Positions 42,401-51,846 of a stretch of DNA of 64,000 nt are shown here, piece by piece. This DNA is from Nemertoderma westbladi (Eukaryota > Xenacoelomorpha > Nemertodermatida > Nemertodermatidae): positions 1 to 64,000 of the forward strand of contig JAUCBJ010008640.1 of assembly GCA_032718475.1 (NCBI GenBank). The letters run 5' to 3'. The notes under the pieces were generated by a model. That model did not search any database. It saw only the letters and a list, made by a program, of their open reading frames with translations, and was not told the origin of the DNA. Every line of letters starts with the position of its first letter. Positions within the stretch are counted from its first letter, which is position 1. Both the position numbers and the translations under genes were made by a program.

Positions 42401-43142
42401 AGAGGATTAGTCGTATGCGTAGGGTTCTTTCGCGTATTTGATATAGCAGTTCTTCCTGCTCTTGAGGTCCGTGAGGTTGTCGAAACAGTTGTTCTTCCAA
42501 TCGATCCAAGGATCCGAAGAATCCCTGCACATATCCTGCTGCCGACCTCTTCCAAACAGCTGGATCCATTGTATCTTTAGCCACTCCCATCCTGTGTATA
42601 TCTTCCCAAGTAGCCTCGGACAGATCCAACGGAAGTCCGAGTCCGGGAAAGTTCCATTGTGATTCAACAATAGATATCAATTCTTCCCTGGCGTATCCCG
42701 CGTAATTATCTTGGGTCGCTCGCTTATTCTTCGCCCAGTCGGCTTGATGTTCCTCCACCGCAATGAATATAGTAGTTAGCACTGCAGCAGGAAGAGTAAG
42801 AAGGGGGTCCGAGTAGACTGTAGCAGCCATCTGCACTCCATGTTCGGGAGTCAACTCTACAGTATCCGAACTGCTGGAGCTATCGGGTCGCTGGGAAGTA
42901 GGTTCTTGACCAAGATGTTGCTGCGATAGGACAACTGCCTCTTGGTCCCGTTTTACCTGTGCCCGAGTGCCTATGATGGACCTATGGTGGACTAGCCTAG
43001 GGTCTGATACTACTGGAGGGATGACCTTTTTTACAGTAGGAGGTGAGCCGAACTCCTTTCTTATTCGCTCCACACTCCTATCTGAATCACAGATAGTTGT
43101 ATCGATCAGACTGTCTGACAGGTTTTGCTGAGTGTCAGACAT
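36489..43142 (-). CDS. BEL/Pao Gag-protease-RT-RNase H polyprotein
   Basis: One open frame of 2217 residues from ATG at 43142. Residues 1-810 are an unusual extension with an Ala/Glu/Lys-rich repeated segment (about 390-480, AEAERKAAKAAAMADAEAER). The BEL gag core starts near 815 (VKFNGDEMKWLPFNEYYKDS). Three zinc knuckles follow (CALCDGTHRLSAC, CYNCLRPGHQRRTC, CEKCGAKHH; about 1095-1155), a protease with LLDSGSTGTFID (about 1273), reverse transcriptase with VVFDGSAL, SDIEGMFLQV (about 1690) and YMDDNLKS (about 1770), and RNase H with FGDASDMGIGIVAYL (about 1950) and VYWTDALLVLEYI. It ends after SSWNRL. All catalytic motifs look intact. It should act in the cytoplasm, forming particles and copying the RNA. 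Confidence 0.96.
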   Translation of the reverse strand: MSDTQQNLSDSLIDTTICDSDRSVERIRKEFGSPPTVKKVIPPVVSDPRLVHHRSIIGTRAQVKRDQEAVVLSQQHLGQEPTSQRPDSSSSSDTVELTPEHGVQMAATVYSDPLLTLPAAVLTTIFIAVEEHQADWAKNKRATQDNYAGYAREELISIVESQWNFPGLGLPLDLSEATWEDIHRMGVAKDTMDPAVWKRSAAGYVQGFFGSLDRLEEQLFRQPHGPQEQEELLYQIRERTLRIRLILSAFEETSKRRQDTSLQVAVKTWLHRVDLKVQETAQWKSQLAERSTYEEPTDVTLPQAESEEAAEKPRTRDAIDIYLSDYQRFLGDEELRRRLSGLSPNSEGTKLVLDSIDAEMLAANQAECDEKLRLTRVREEQIKKRRIEEQKAAAMADAEAERKAAKAAAMADAEAERKAAKAAAAADAEAERKAAAADAEAERKAAKAAAAADAEAERKAAAADAEAERKAAKAVAEAERRASEQTTQLELENLQETQDSINKQFTANQMQMMRKSTPKRQGYTSSEEGDTTDPEGGGNRSHLSRRRKTYYRRKLPDLPPAVKRQLTSTDLGSAEPIEQFIQVKRLPTIVDEPEIIRPVVPKVTSVLETPTLPELNSKFPLHSTTLPVPGGTVHANTPVQIAEREINNLSPVVPRQPATMLATPASAVEWVEEGRRGMNLLLGQMQETVHQLKGTVREGRAELQEVQQSIALERDKLVNIQKGIPIPPVTLCQPVRSEVLHAQGVEPTRIYTASEVETPITNPIKGDYRPVINDIPYRPDNDPRNLYADNSILNNTMAQESFTRQMARTEARQAVKVGEIVKFNGDEMKWLPFNEYYKDSIQNSVLSNGEKLRFLIKCLEGPPKLMALKFIGHPEGLRQVWDTLNIRYGNKDNIAKYLYAKLVAPRHFLSSGIIEFSDEIQEICRQLDWLGKSHEYQSSMVIGAVVSTLPKGGVCTRWDKKVLYMNEQQRRSPTMADLMSFLDGEVKLQLIKQSREKTSENKVSEKPTSRRRVTPVCYTDDGESQASQEEDSGKDTDRSYYVDKTSKDVSKYKARTNNRREQVTKTPPQSPSRMRGRKPEERTRVHQTTQGKVSNIKLNCALCDGTHRLSACAEFLKKSLVDRRTVVWDKRLCYNCLRPGHQRRTCYSDIKCEKCGAKHHILLHSEFERDKPSQVSESELHVQFSDVNDTDQESEMEGFYTDEFSDANESCYLINTTVYRALTYEKDINEEFPPTTFTKQSSWKAPTSNVGIREFPVVQVRVHGINKSYIVNALLDSGSTGTFIDQELAEDIFAGQPKFRTKLNMSGIMQVWKSTLTADYYVGVLSTPQDKLGTQGVRSVKMVAIKNFATTQADLYNWDEDESIQHLKIPRFQTDYPGVQILIGQNAHEALETLEKRPAQPQPLQTYAVRTRVGWYFTGPSRRTLEERMPHEQIYQVSDWEEESSEVDELTEGTPYSSDNDDIYQLFEEENTIDLLTENQTWKNQTNLCQLIRPTESTIYNDELNDEVERYNARTRDELAVRFFTQELVEPNSYDKALSIEEERAKQIQETTTRFLKDQGRYEIGLPFRKREPRFINNRPLAEKRINQLHRRLTANASAKEMYQTQLKKFITKGYAERVPEGTPITERTYYLTHHYVPKPGKPHEVRVVFDGSALYMGQSLNSELLPGPNLLQSLLGILLRLRQYSIAFASDIEGMFLQVKALDRDRDSLRFLWWPEGDLNQKPVEYWMTIQAFGIISSPSNACSVVRTTADDNRDAFSKEVIDNIKRDIYMDDNLKSLPSVKEAIDVAKGTVECLKRGGFRLTKFTSNSREFLEAISVEDRGSKDLDLIHDDLPETKTLGLKWDTERDILFFQLKQRDNPVRTKRICLSILSTYFDPLGFISPVILIARSLVQQMWLENHSWDDPLKGELLKKWMKWEDSLPAIENFIISRSYFGHVLPTYSYQLHVFGDASDMGIGIVAYLRVETPDGIKVALVTSKALINNKLKVPRAELKAALYATAIGRNVTEQIDYPLEKTVYWTDALLVLEYITNEVCQFSVFVTNRVAIILSRTMIDQWRHCPGTINPADIASRGATPQELIDTPDWLGGPDFLSKEEDEWPPHLTTAEIRQAKGAEKVKPKIRTSKSKLFKPTIDLSVLHTAENDTSDPQSLATNKSVVEIRDKDWKSEIPDVSQGISPLLQRALHHYSSWNRLCKAITYLKRCFHHHYSRKKTTSDA
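41690..41980 (-). repeat. in-frame repeats in the Gag extension
   Basis: The unit reads ADAEAERKAAKAAA with shorter alternates (ADAEAERKAA) and is repeated six to seven times. On the DNA level it is a 30-48-bp imperfect tandem repeat. It predicts a long charged helix or coiled coil. Confidence 0.9.
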
Positions 43143-45034
43143 GTTTAGTTATACAGTTGAATGTCTACTACTATAGTTTCAGTTAAAGCAAGTCTAGTAA
43201 TTCAGTATGACCGCAAGCCTAGCGATTTATTACCGGTACCGTTACTCGGTGTAACGTGATATATATACAATATATTAGAATACCGGTATGCTTATAGTAT
43301 ATATATAAGTATTATTACAGACTGGATTTGTCACAGAGTACCGGTATATAATTTTAGCACAAATATATATAAATATATAATAGGCCTATCGTGAATACCG
43401 GTATACAGCTGACACTTATAGTATATAAGTATAATTATTACAAACTAGAATTAATTACAGAGTACCGGTATGATTTCAGCTCAAATTTATAGAGATAAAT
43501 ATAATAAGCCTATGGTAAGTACCGGTATGTCAATTATTTTTAGAATAATTGAATTCCTGAATATTTTAGGGTTACTTAGTTACTTTAACTTACTTTATTA
43601 CCGTTATTTAAGCAGTAGTCCAACTGATAGTGAGACCTAGTTGTGGTATGGCAGGCCTACTATTTATAAATCGTTTGATTTGATTTATAATATTGATATA
43701 CCCGTTTAAATGGGTTTTTGTCAATATTTGAAATAAATGTTATTATTTCTGGGGTCACTACACCGAAGCTGTGCGCTCTCAGTGAAGTGCTATTTATTTG
43801 ACACTAAAACTGATAATTCTAATTTACCTAAGTTACTTAATACTACAAATTACTTACTATACTGGTGAGATTAATTCTCTAATTAAACACAACAAAATAT
43901 TACGTACGAAATTTTTAGGGTAATTTTACAGGGAACTACAAACCAGCCTAACAAAGGGTTAGATTTCTGGTTATTACAACGGACAGGGTACTACGGTATT
44001 TGAAATAATAAGTAGTAAATATATTGTACTGTCCAGATAGGAAAATACCACCGCCTGACGACCTATAACCGTATCGCTATAGGTACTACGTTATGTATCA
44101 CGGATTGTTCCTACCCAGAAGCTAATAGAGCTAACGAATGTGCCTATCAACCACTTTACAACACAAATATACTGCCTACACTAATTACTTCGGAAAGCAC
44201 TGTACACTAAACCCTAAATTAGGTACAAGTACCGGTATAACAAATAATCAGTAGTTAAATATACTTGAACAGTTAAAAGAACCACGGCATCTGCTGGAGT
44301 GACCGAAGCACAAAATCTCCAGTCTTTACCTACGCCGAGCAGCCCTGATGTAGTACCGGAGTTAATTTAACTATAACGGTATGTATAACAAGCACAATTA
44401 CTGTAGGAATAAACTTGGGGACATGAATGTTGCGAATAATCGCATAAACTCTAATAATAAATATTACGCTACCCGTACAGAATACTCAAACAAAATACAA
44501 ACTAAACGCTGGCAGACTACTATCAAGCCTAAACAAACTACAGTATGTGCAGATTCTGAAACTGTTAGTTAGTATGCGTTCTAGCACGGTAGTACGACTT
44601 ATTCTTTAAGAGGGGATTGACCTTACCGCATATGGCTGCCCCAACTTACTAACGGCACTTTATCAGACAAACTCTACACACGCCGTAATCTCTCCAAACT
44701 CAACACAGTCAGACAGCAGTTCAGCCTACAATTACTTGCACAATCTGAGCAGACTTACACGTCTTCAGCTCAATATTAACTTACTAGGAAATAAAACCGA
44801 CAGAAATAAGTAAGCTCCAAAAGAAACAAGGGGTGTACAGTCCCTAATCTCTTAAACAGCCTACCGGTATACAATAATCAAAATCGAATAATACTAAATG
44901 TACTTGTACAGCAGTACCGGTACCGGTGATGACAGTTAGGCCTACTGACCTACAGAAGTACCGGTTCAGTTTTACCAGTCACTACGGTATTTTGCAACCT
45001 TATTGCCTACTGCAATAAGATTATAAACTGTTAC
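43143..45034 (-). other. BEL 5' leader
   Basis: 1.9 kb between the 5' LTR and the gag start with no long ORF. ACCGGTA or ACCGGT occurs about ten times (for example 43281, 43340, 43396, 43455, 43517, 44226, 44862, 44905), part of it within a ~115-bp tandem repeat at 43246-43530. I could not identify a clear tRNA primer-binding site next to the LTR. Confidence 0.7.
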
Positions 45035-46231
45035 TGTTCGCGCTTTTGAAGACCTTTAGCAGTTTAACCTGCCAAAATTTATATGTCTTTTAGTTAATTA
45101 AAACACCTTTAGCATACGACAATATTTTATGCTAATACGCAAAACATTAGCCGAAGTCAGCCCATGCGCGATCATTCACCCGATGGATCTACACCCGGGA
45201 GGCTGAATTCGGATGCTTAAATTTTATTATTGCAGTGTAAGGTTGCAGTGTAAACCTATTGTATTATTCGATAGATCGTTAATAATTAATCTCTGACAGA
45301 TATTATTGGCTTTCGGGAAATATTAACAGTTCCTTTAGGACGTGGCGCTTTATCTATTTAAACAGAACTAAGACTTATACTAAAACGCAACGATACCGCT
45401 TATGATTAAAGTATAAAGCGTATTCTTTAGGAAATACTTTGTTACCAATCACAATCATACACACTATTCTGCCGACCGTCAGTATATTTGATCACACATA
45501 AAGAGAGCAGTAATTGACTCATGTAGGGTCTACTAAATAACATTAGATTCAATACACACCACATTAATATAAATCGCAATTGTTATATATAGCCGGTCTC
45601 TCTAACCTGTAGTGTATCAAGAAAATTGGGAAATTTGGGTGATTTATCCGTATTATCCAAAGAGCAATATTTCCATCAACAAATAGGTACAATTAATAAC
45701 TGACAGTAAATAACAGTACAAACAATATGATTAATAGTGAGTTAAGATTGATTAGTTAAGTAAGTGAGTAGATTTGGTAACAGTTTATACTTTCGATAAT
45801 TTAAGCAGTTTTACTAGAGTTCTTCCCAAAAGCCGGTGTTATGGCGAAAATGGGAACACAACAACAGAATCATATAAAATCATATGACTACTGCCACTAT
45901 ACGAGTATACCAAAAACCCTTATTCCACGAAGCCCCGTTCAACACAGAGGATGAGCATAGAGATAGGAAATTCAGTTCAGTAGCGCTGGGATAGGTCGAA
46001 ATCAACGCCTACGCAAATTCTATTGGCCGACACGAACAGCAAGGCTAAGGCAACCTCTCTAAGCTAGTTGGCCGATTAAACTGAGCCCAGATATCTCCGT
46101 ACAGCACATCAGCCAATAAGCTGGTAGCTTGCACTATTTTAGTTATAAATCCCTTTGAGAGTATTCCAGCGACTGGGGGGGAACTGGCCAGCAAAGGCAA
46201 ACGTATCAGTTATCCCACAAAAGCTTTTACA
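45035..46231 (-). repeat. 5' LTR of the BEL element (right)
   Basis: Begins TGTTCGCGC and ends GCTTTTACA on the plus strand, 1197 bp, matching 29410-30606 base for base as far as I could read. Transcription of the element would start within it and run toward lower coordinates. Confidence 0.95.
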
Positions 46232-46236
46232 CGATT
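46232..46236. repeat. target-site duplication CGATT (right)
   Basis: Identical to 29405-29409. Confidence 0.93.
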
Positions 46237-47034
46237 CATTTATTTCGTACTTAATATGGAGAAAAAATGATGTTGATGTAGATTGCATTTTTGCTACCAA
46301 TTCATTCCGGGGACGTCCCCAGAGTGTAAATCGTCCCCGGTTTGTCATTGTGTATTCATTCAATTGTCCCCGGTATGAATCAGGTACAACGTAATCCTGT
46401 GTAATCCGTATCCGTATGTAATGTATATTTTTGAAAAAATATGATTGCATGAACATATCAAGTAGGATAGGGTACTAAGCAAGTTAAATTCTTTAGTACT
46501 ATACATAAGAATGAAAACATACGATACGTTGGCCTAGGTAATATTTTAAGTGTTTTTCTCTAATTATATCAACTTTGTACAGTTCTAGAAAAATTGTCAT
46601 AGGATCAAAAAGTTGAACTTTCTTGGTTATGCCTGGGATTCACAATTTCAAGTTAAGTGCAAACCAGTTTCTATGTGAAAGGTTCATATAATTAGAGAAA
46701 ATTACAAACATACTTATAAGAAAGAAGCACTTTATAGCGTTACGACATTTTATAACATTCGCTTCGTTCAGATAATAAACACACTCTGGCCGACCTCTAA
46801 AAAGTGCTACTTTTTACAAAGTGTATTAATAGTAAATAAAATCCATGGATAAAATAATTGTAAATACATGGATGCTGACGTGTTTATGGGGTTGAAAAGG
46901 AATAAGAAAAGGTGTTGAATACAAGAAGAAGAAGGGGGAATAACACGGAAGTTATCAAATCTTACCCGAAAAGAAGCAGAGCAGTTAGAAGATTGGACAA
47001 TAAAGCAGAGATACAGAGAGATATTGAAGTGCCT
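46237..47034. other. right flank of the BEL element
   Basis: No gene. 46300-46400 carries CCGGGGACGTCCCC and two further GTCCCCGGT motifs. A related stretch in the same orientation lies at 54070-54150. GCACTTTATAGCGTTACGAC near 46727 resembles the GCACTTTGCAGCGTTA motif at 27556 and 54330. Confidence 0.5.
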
Positions 47035-48091
47035 AAGTTGTCGGAGTTTAAAGGAGTGAGTGGGGCAGGGTTGTCGGAGGTTGAAGGAGTGGGTGGGGCA
47101 GGGTTGTCGGAGGTTGAAGGAGTGGGTGGGGCAGGGTTGTCGGAGGTTGAAGGAGTGGGTGGGGCAGGGTTGTCTGAGTTTAAAGGAGTAGGTGGGCAGG
47201 GTTGTCGGAGGTTGAAGGACTGGGTGGGGCAGGGTTGTCGGAGGTTGATGGAGTGGGTGGGGCAGGGTTGTCGGAGGTTTAAGGAGTGGGCGGGGCAGAG
47301 TTGTCGGAGGTTGAAGGAGTGGGTGGGGCAGGGTCATAGGAGTTTACAGGAGGGGGTGGGGCATGGTCGTCTGAGTTTAAAAGAGTGAGTGGGGCAGGGT
47401 TGTCTGATATTGAAGGAGTGGGTGGGGCAGGGTTGTCTGAATTTAAAGGAGTGGATTGGGCAGGGTGGTTGGAGGTTGAAAGAGTGGGTGGGGCAGGGTT
47501 GTCGGAGGTTGAAAGAGTGGGTGGGGCAGGGTTGTCGAAGGTTGAAGGAGTGGTTGGGGCAGGGTTGTCGGAGGTTGAAGGAGTGGATGGGGCAGGGTCT
47601 TTGGAGTTTAATGGAGGGGGTGGTGCAGGGTCGTCTGAGTTTAAAGGAGTGAGTGGGGTAGGGTTATCGGAGGTTGAAGGAGTGGGTGGGGCAGGGTTGT
47701 CGGAGTTTAAAGGAGTGAGTGGGGCAGGGTCATTGGAGTTTAAAGGAGGGGGTGGGGCAGGGTCGTCTGAGTTTAAAGGAGTGAGTGGGGCAGGGTTGTC
47801 GGAGGTTGAAGGAGTGGGTGGGGCAGGGTTGTCGGAGGTTGAAGGAGTGGGTGGGGCAGGGTTATCGGAGTTTAAAGGAGTGGGTGGGGCAGGGTTGTCG
47901 GAGTTTAAAGGAGTGGGTGGGGCAGGGTTGTCGGAGTTCTAAGGAGTGAGTGGGGCATGGTTGTCGGAGGTCGAATGAGTGGGTGGGGCAGGGTCATTGG
48001 AAGTTAAAGGAGTGAGTGGGGCAGGGTTGTCGGAGTTTAAAATAGTGAGTGGGGCAGGGTAGTTGGATGTTGAAGGAGTGAGTGCGGCAGG
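47035..48091. repeat. 33-bp minisatellite, left block
   Basis: Units of 33 bp; on the plus strand one frame reads GLSEVEGVGGA with variants (GLSEFKGVSGA, GSLEFKGGGGA). Around 47190 a one-base loss shifts the frame and a 185-codon open stretch follows (47385-47942). About 32 units. It is split from 51847-53085 by a LINE-A insertion. Open frames follow from the period of 33. Confidence 0.95.
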
Positions 48092-48139
48092 GTACTACTA
48101 CTACTACTAGGATCGGCATGCTGCATTGCAGCTGCATTT

Positions 48140-49831
48140 TTAAGAATGCTGCGCCGGCTTGTCAACAAAATTGCACCGCCACAACTCCCTATCACCCATG
48201 ACATTTGCTAGATCATCCGCATCTTTAAGGCCAGTGTCCTTTAAGATGCGTCTCAAGAAAGTCATGGGCTGTCCACCATGCTTATTCACTCCATGAGGCT
48301 GCCAAAGTACAAGATTATGCATTGGCTGGTCCTCACGGCGAAAGCAATGTCCTGCAAAGCGGAGGCGGTTTTGTTCTAGTGTCAAGCTTGGGGGAACCAA
48401 TGAGGCACCTCCAATGTTATATAGTGTCTGGTTGGAGATGCGTGCATTGTACTTGACACAATGAACCCGGCGTAGCATTCTTGTGAATGTGCCATCCAGA
48501 GATTTGGTGTCCTCAGCAGTTAGAGCCCAGCATGGACTCCCGTTGAGGAGTACTGGAACTACTGCTGCTCTAAATATTCGGACCTTAAGTTTCCGATTAA
48601 TTCTCGGTGACTTCCAAATCCTGGAAAGCCTATTCAAGGCTGCCCATGCCTTTCCCTTACGTATTCGAAGGTCCTCACCTGACTTCCGGATCCATGATCC
48701 CAGGTAACAGATGTCGTCCACATGCTCAAGCATACCATCCTTTGAGCTTATGCTCATCTGATCAGAGACTTGCTGAGGACTTTCAAAGTTAACTGTCCGA
48801 ATTTTGGTCTTTCTGGAGTTAATAAAAAGACCAACACTAGAAGCAGCATGTTCTAATGAGCTGAGGAGCCGTTGGGCTCCCTCTAATGATTCTGAGAGTA
48901 CTCCTAAGTCATCAGCAAAGTCTAGATCAGTTAGGTACTTGGCAGGATTTCCTCGACTTCTGGAGCCAGTAGGTGGAGTTATCATCACCCCATCATCATT
49001 ATAATGATCTAAGGACATGCGTAGAACATAGTCAACCACAATAATGAACAAGAATGGTGCAAGTGTGTCTCCTTGGAGGACGCCCCATAACACTTCAAAT
49101 GGTTCTGTGTCACCGTCAACAGTAGACACAAATGTTGTCGAACCATCGTATACTGATCTGATTGCTGCAATAATTTCATAAGGAATCCCATATAATGAAA
49201 GTATGCTGAACATACGTGAGCGAGAGACTGAATCAAAGGCCTTGAAGAAGTCAACAAAGATAACAGCCAGATGCCTGTCTTTCTTTTTTGATAACTCTTC
49301 AATTATCCTTCTAAGTGCCAAAATGGGCTCCATGGACCCACGACCTTTACGGAACCCATTCTGATTTCCACGGAGCAGTCTCTCAATGGGATCCCTGATG
49401 CGATTTAATAGAATCCTATTGTATAGCTTTGCAGCAATCGAGATCAATGAGATTCCCCGAAAAGAACCATAGAGTGTTAGGTTGCCCTTCTTGGGAACTG
49501 GCACCAACTTATTTTTTTTCATTTCTTGTGGGACTCTTGTTGTTCGGTACATGTCTACTATGATGGGATAGATGAGCTTTAAACACTCAGGTATTTTAAA
49601 GACCTCAGGGGGAACACCATCTACTCCACTGGCACGATTGGTCTTAATGCTCTTTGCAGCAGCCTTCACTTCTGCAAAGGAGATATCGCCAACGGGAATA
49701 TCTGGGAGTACAGACTCAGACACTTTTACTTCTATAAAGTTATCAGGCAATACCCTGTCATTATTGAGGAGCTTTTCAAAGTGGGCTTTCCAACCATTGA
49801 GGCGATCGGCTGGTGATTCAGCCTTAACCAT
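48140..49831 (-). pseudogene. LINE-A reverse transcriptase ORF (563 codons open)
   Basis: RT blocks in order: ASGVDGVPPEVFKIPE (about 70), LVPVPKKGN and GISLISIAAKLYNRILLNRI (about 105-140), NQNGFRKGRGSMEPILALRR (about 155), AVIFVDFFKAFDSVSR (first catalytic Asp, about 190), GVLQGDTLAPFLFIIVVDYV (about 250), DLDFADDLGVLS (catalytic DD, about 310), YLGSWIRKSGEDLRIRKGKA, and the C-terminal LRFAGHCFRRED and HNLVLWQPHGVNKHGGQP. All catalytic positions are intact. The frame continues upstream into the endonuclease but is closed by a TAA after QELIN, where the copy at 11990 has QELINQQVDA. It is therefore a nearly intact RT in a dead element. Confidence 0.93.
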
Positions 49832-49930
49832 GGTGGTTGGTTGGCTTTTCCGCCCAGTAAGCAGCTTGATCGATTTCCATGCCTGGGATGATTGCCTGCT
49901 GTCGTCAGCATCATTGATGGCATCAACCTG

Positions 49931-51448
49931 TTAGTTTATTAGCTCCTGTAGATTAGCAGAGTACTGCCTGTTCAGGGACCTAGATGCAGCCTTAACTGCA
50001 TTCTTGGCCGCTGTAGTCTGTTTGAGTCGGGACTCTTTCTGCGCCTTATGAAGGTCATTTCGGCACTTCTGAATTTTGTTGTCAGTCCAGGGGGCCCTTT
50101 TCCTGTTTCGAGGGTATACAGGAACTGTTTCTGCAGCTGCTAACTTAACTGCTTCTGTAAAGGCAGTATAGCCCTCACAGTGATCTGCCGCCTCAGAGGC
50201 AAGAGCCTCATACCTGTTGCTCTGCTGGAGTGTGAAGCTGGATCTCACACTTGGCTGTTGCAACAGAGAGGACCAGTCATGCCGCGGCAAGGCAGATTTC
50301 GTTGTTCTGCTAGCACGCAGACAAAGTCTTACCTTGGCCACAATAAGGCGGTGATCACTGGAGAAGGGTCGAAGTGTAAATGCATTACAGTCTTGTATAG
50401 AGCTCCTGTATTTCCTACGAAACAGAATGTGGTCTATCTGGGACTTGTGACCACTGGGTTCACTATGAGTCCATAGCTTTCCAGTTCGCTTCTTGAACTG
50501 GGTTCCAGCCGAAAACAATCCATTTCCAGAGATAAAATCCTGAAGATGGACAGAATTTCGGTTAACACTATTGCTATAGACCCAGGGCGATGTAGGTGAT
50601 TGATGCAGACTTGCATTAAAGTCTCAAAGGAATGTTAAGAATGCATGCTGATCCACTCCATCAGTAGCTGCTTGTAGATTGTGGTAGAAATTTTCCACCT
50701 CCTCTACAGGGGCAACACTAGTTGGAGAGTAGCACACAATCAGAACCACCTTAGGAAACTTCTTAGCCAGTCTTCCAAAAACATGAGAAGTGAGAGATTT
50801 TGTCTATTTTGTCCAATGCTGCATGTGCAGTTGGATTCATCAATAGACCAATTCCACCATTGCCACTATCATCTGCTGACGCGAGGGCGAGTCGCCAACC
50901 GCCCCCTATGTACTTAATCAGAACCTCATCAGTCTGTCCATCTGCATTCGGTGCTCTTGAACACCCACTGCGCTAAGAGAAAGCTTATCTGCCAAGGCAG
51001 TCAGCTCACCTTGTCGCATTGGGGACCCGAGTGTTAGGGTGTTTACTGAGGCTAGTCTTGTGACTTGCCTCAGATTCACCAATGGCTTTGTTGGTCGGGG
51101 TGGAACATGAGAGTAGCCTCCAACTCCAGAATCCCTCTCCCCATCACAATCTGGCCTTCCTGGTGACCCAGGGTTTGGGCCAGAAAGGTCATCAGGAAAG
51201 GGACTCAAAGAATTGTTGGCTGCTCTCTCTCCAGCAGGGGGTGAGACAGGCAGCCGGTCAGGGGTTAACTGACGCCTGTGAGGCCGATTGTATCCGGTAA
51301 TTCCACTGGCCTCTAGTGGCCGGACCTCCGCATTGCTAATGTAATCCATAGTGGGGGTTGGGGGGTGCTTTTTTGCCAAGTCAGCTCTCGGGGCAAATAC
51401 CACACCCTGGTTTGCCATTCCACAGGGTGGGTGTCGCAATGGAGTCAA
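49931..51448 (-). pseudogene. LINE-A endonuclease region (frameshifted)
   Basis: The N-terminal part (51448-50918) reads a proline-rich leader, then RLASVNTLTLGSPMRQGELT and LSAVGVQEHRMQMDRL, the block with the catalytic Glu. The centre (about 50910-50520) is frameshifted but still shows GNGGIGLLMNPTAHAAL and YSPTSVAPVEEVENFYHNL and DFNAS (the metal-binding GDFN motif with a stop before it). The last part (50518-49931) is open: GHKSQIDHILFRRKY, SSDHRLIVAKVRL (catalytic His) and the helical linker RASRTTKSALPRHDWSSLLQ. This is the target-nicking endonuclease, inactive here. Confidence 0.9.
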
Positions 51449-51846
51449 ATATGAGGCCCATCACCCATATCAACTCTGGCGCACATGACCCACCATTGGC
51501 TGTTGCAGCTCATCTGCTGGGTCATGCCCTGTACCCTTGCTGCCAGGTGCAGGTCGCAGTGAAGTGCTCTCAGAGTGGACATGAGAACACTCTACTCCTG
51601 ACCAGCCATTGGTAGATCACCATCTGCCTGGTCAGGCCATATACCCCTGCAGCCAAGTATATGGGTCCTTAATCCAGGACCAAGGGCGTCCTTATCCCAG
51701 AACGAAGGGGGGTCTTAGTTACAGGACCAAATTTGCCCTAGTAAGAGGGTCTATGCAGCTACAGGTGGCACCTCCTTTATGCTGCATGGAGGTGGCAAGT
51801 TTTCTTGATCAATGACCTAGAATACCTGACCTGACCATGAAGTTCG

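Larger units (their letters stand above)
29410..46231 (-). mobile_element. full-length BEL/Pao LTR retrotransposon, 16.8 kb
   Basis: Two direct LTRs of equal length (1197 bp) bound the element, with TG...CA ends and the 5-bp target duplication CGATT at 29405-29409 and 46232-46236. I found no difference between the LTRs by eye. The coding strand is minus, so the 5' LTR is at the right. Order: leader, Gag-protease-RT-RNase H ORF, 1.1-kb insert, integrase ORF, 1.6-kb non-coding, gene X, 3' LTR. BEL/Pao identity rests on the gag zinc knuckles, the YMDD-type Pao RT and the integrase. The length is about twice what I expect for the superfamily because of the leader, the gag extension and the 3' gene. 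Confidence 0.95.
48092..51846 (-). mobile_element. near-complete LINE-A inserted in the minisatellite
   Basis: 3755 bp on the minus strand. The 3' end at the left has GATCGGCATGCTGCATTGC then (CTA)n on the plus strand, that is a (TAG)n tail. The 5' end at the right has about 400 bp of leader before the first endonuclease codons. The minisatellite stretch GGGTAGTTGGATGTTGAAGG continues for ~37 bp and is present on both sides (from 48056 and from 51847) with two mismatches. Coding order is endonuclease then RT, in one frame apart from lesions, so LINE-A looks like a single-ORF element. Confidence 0.92.

Noticed and set aside
36489-43142. Possibility that the large polyprotein is an endogenous retrovirus with an envelope
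   Set aside because: The RT, gag knuckles and integrase are BEL/Pao type. The only downstream gene has no signal peptide or membrane segment and a zinc knuckle, so an envelope is not supported.
45001-45034. tRNA primer-binding site next to the 5' LTR
   Set aside because: The bases next to the LTR on the coding strand (GTAACAGTTTATAATC) lack the expected TGG start and I could not match a tRNA 3' end.
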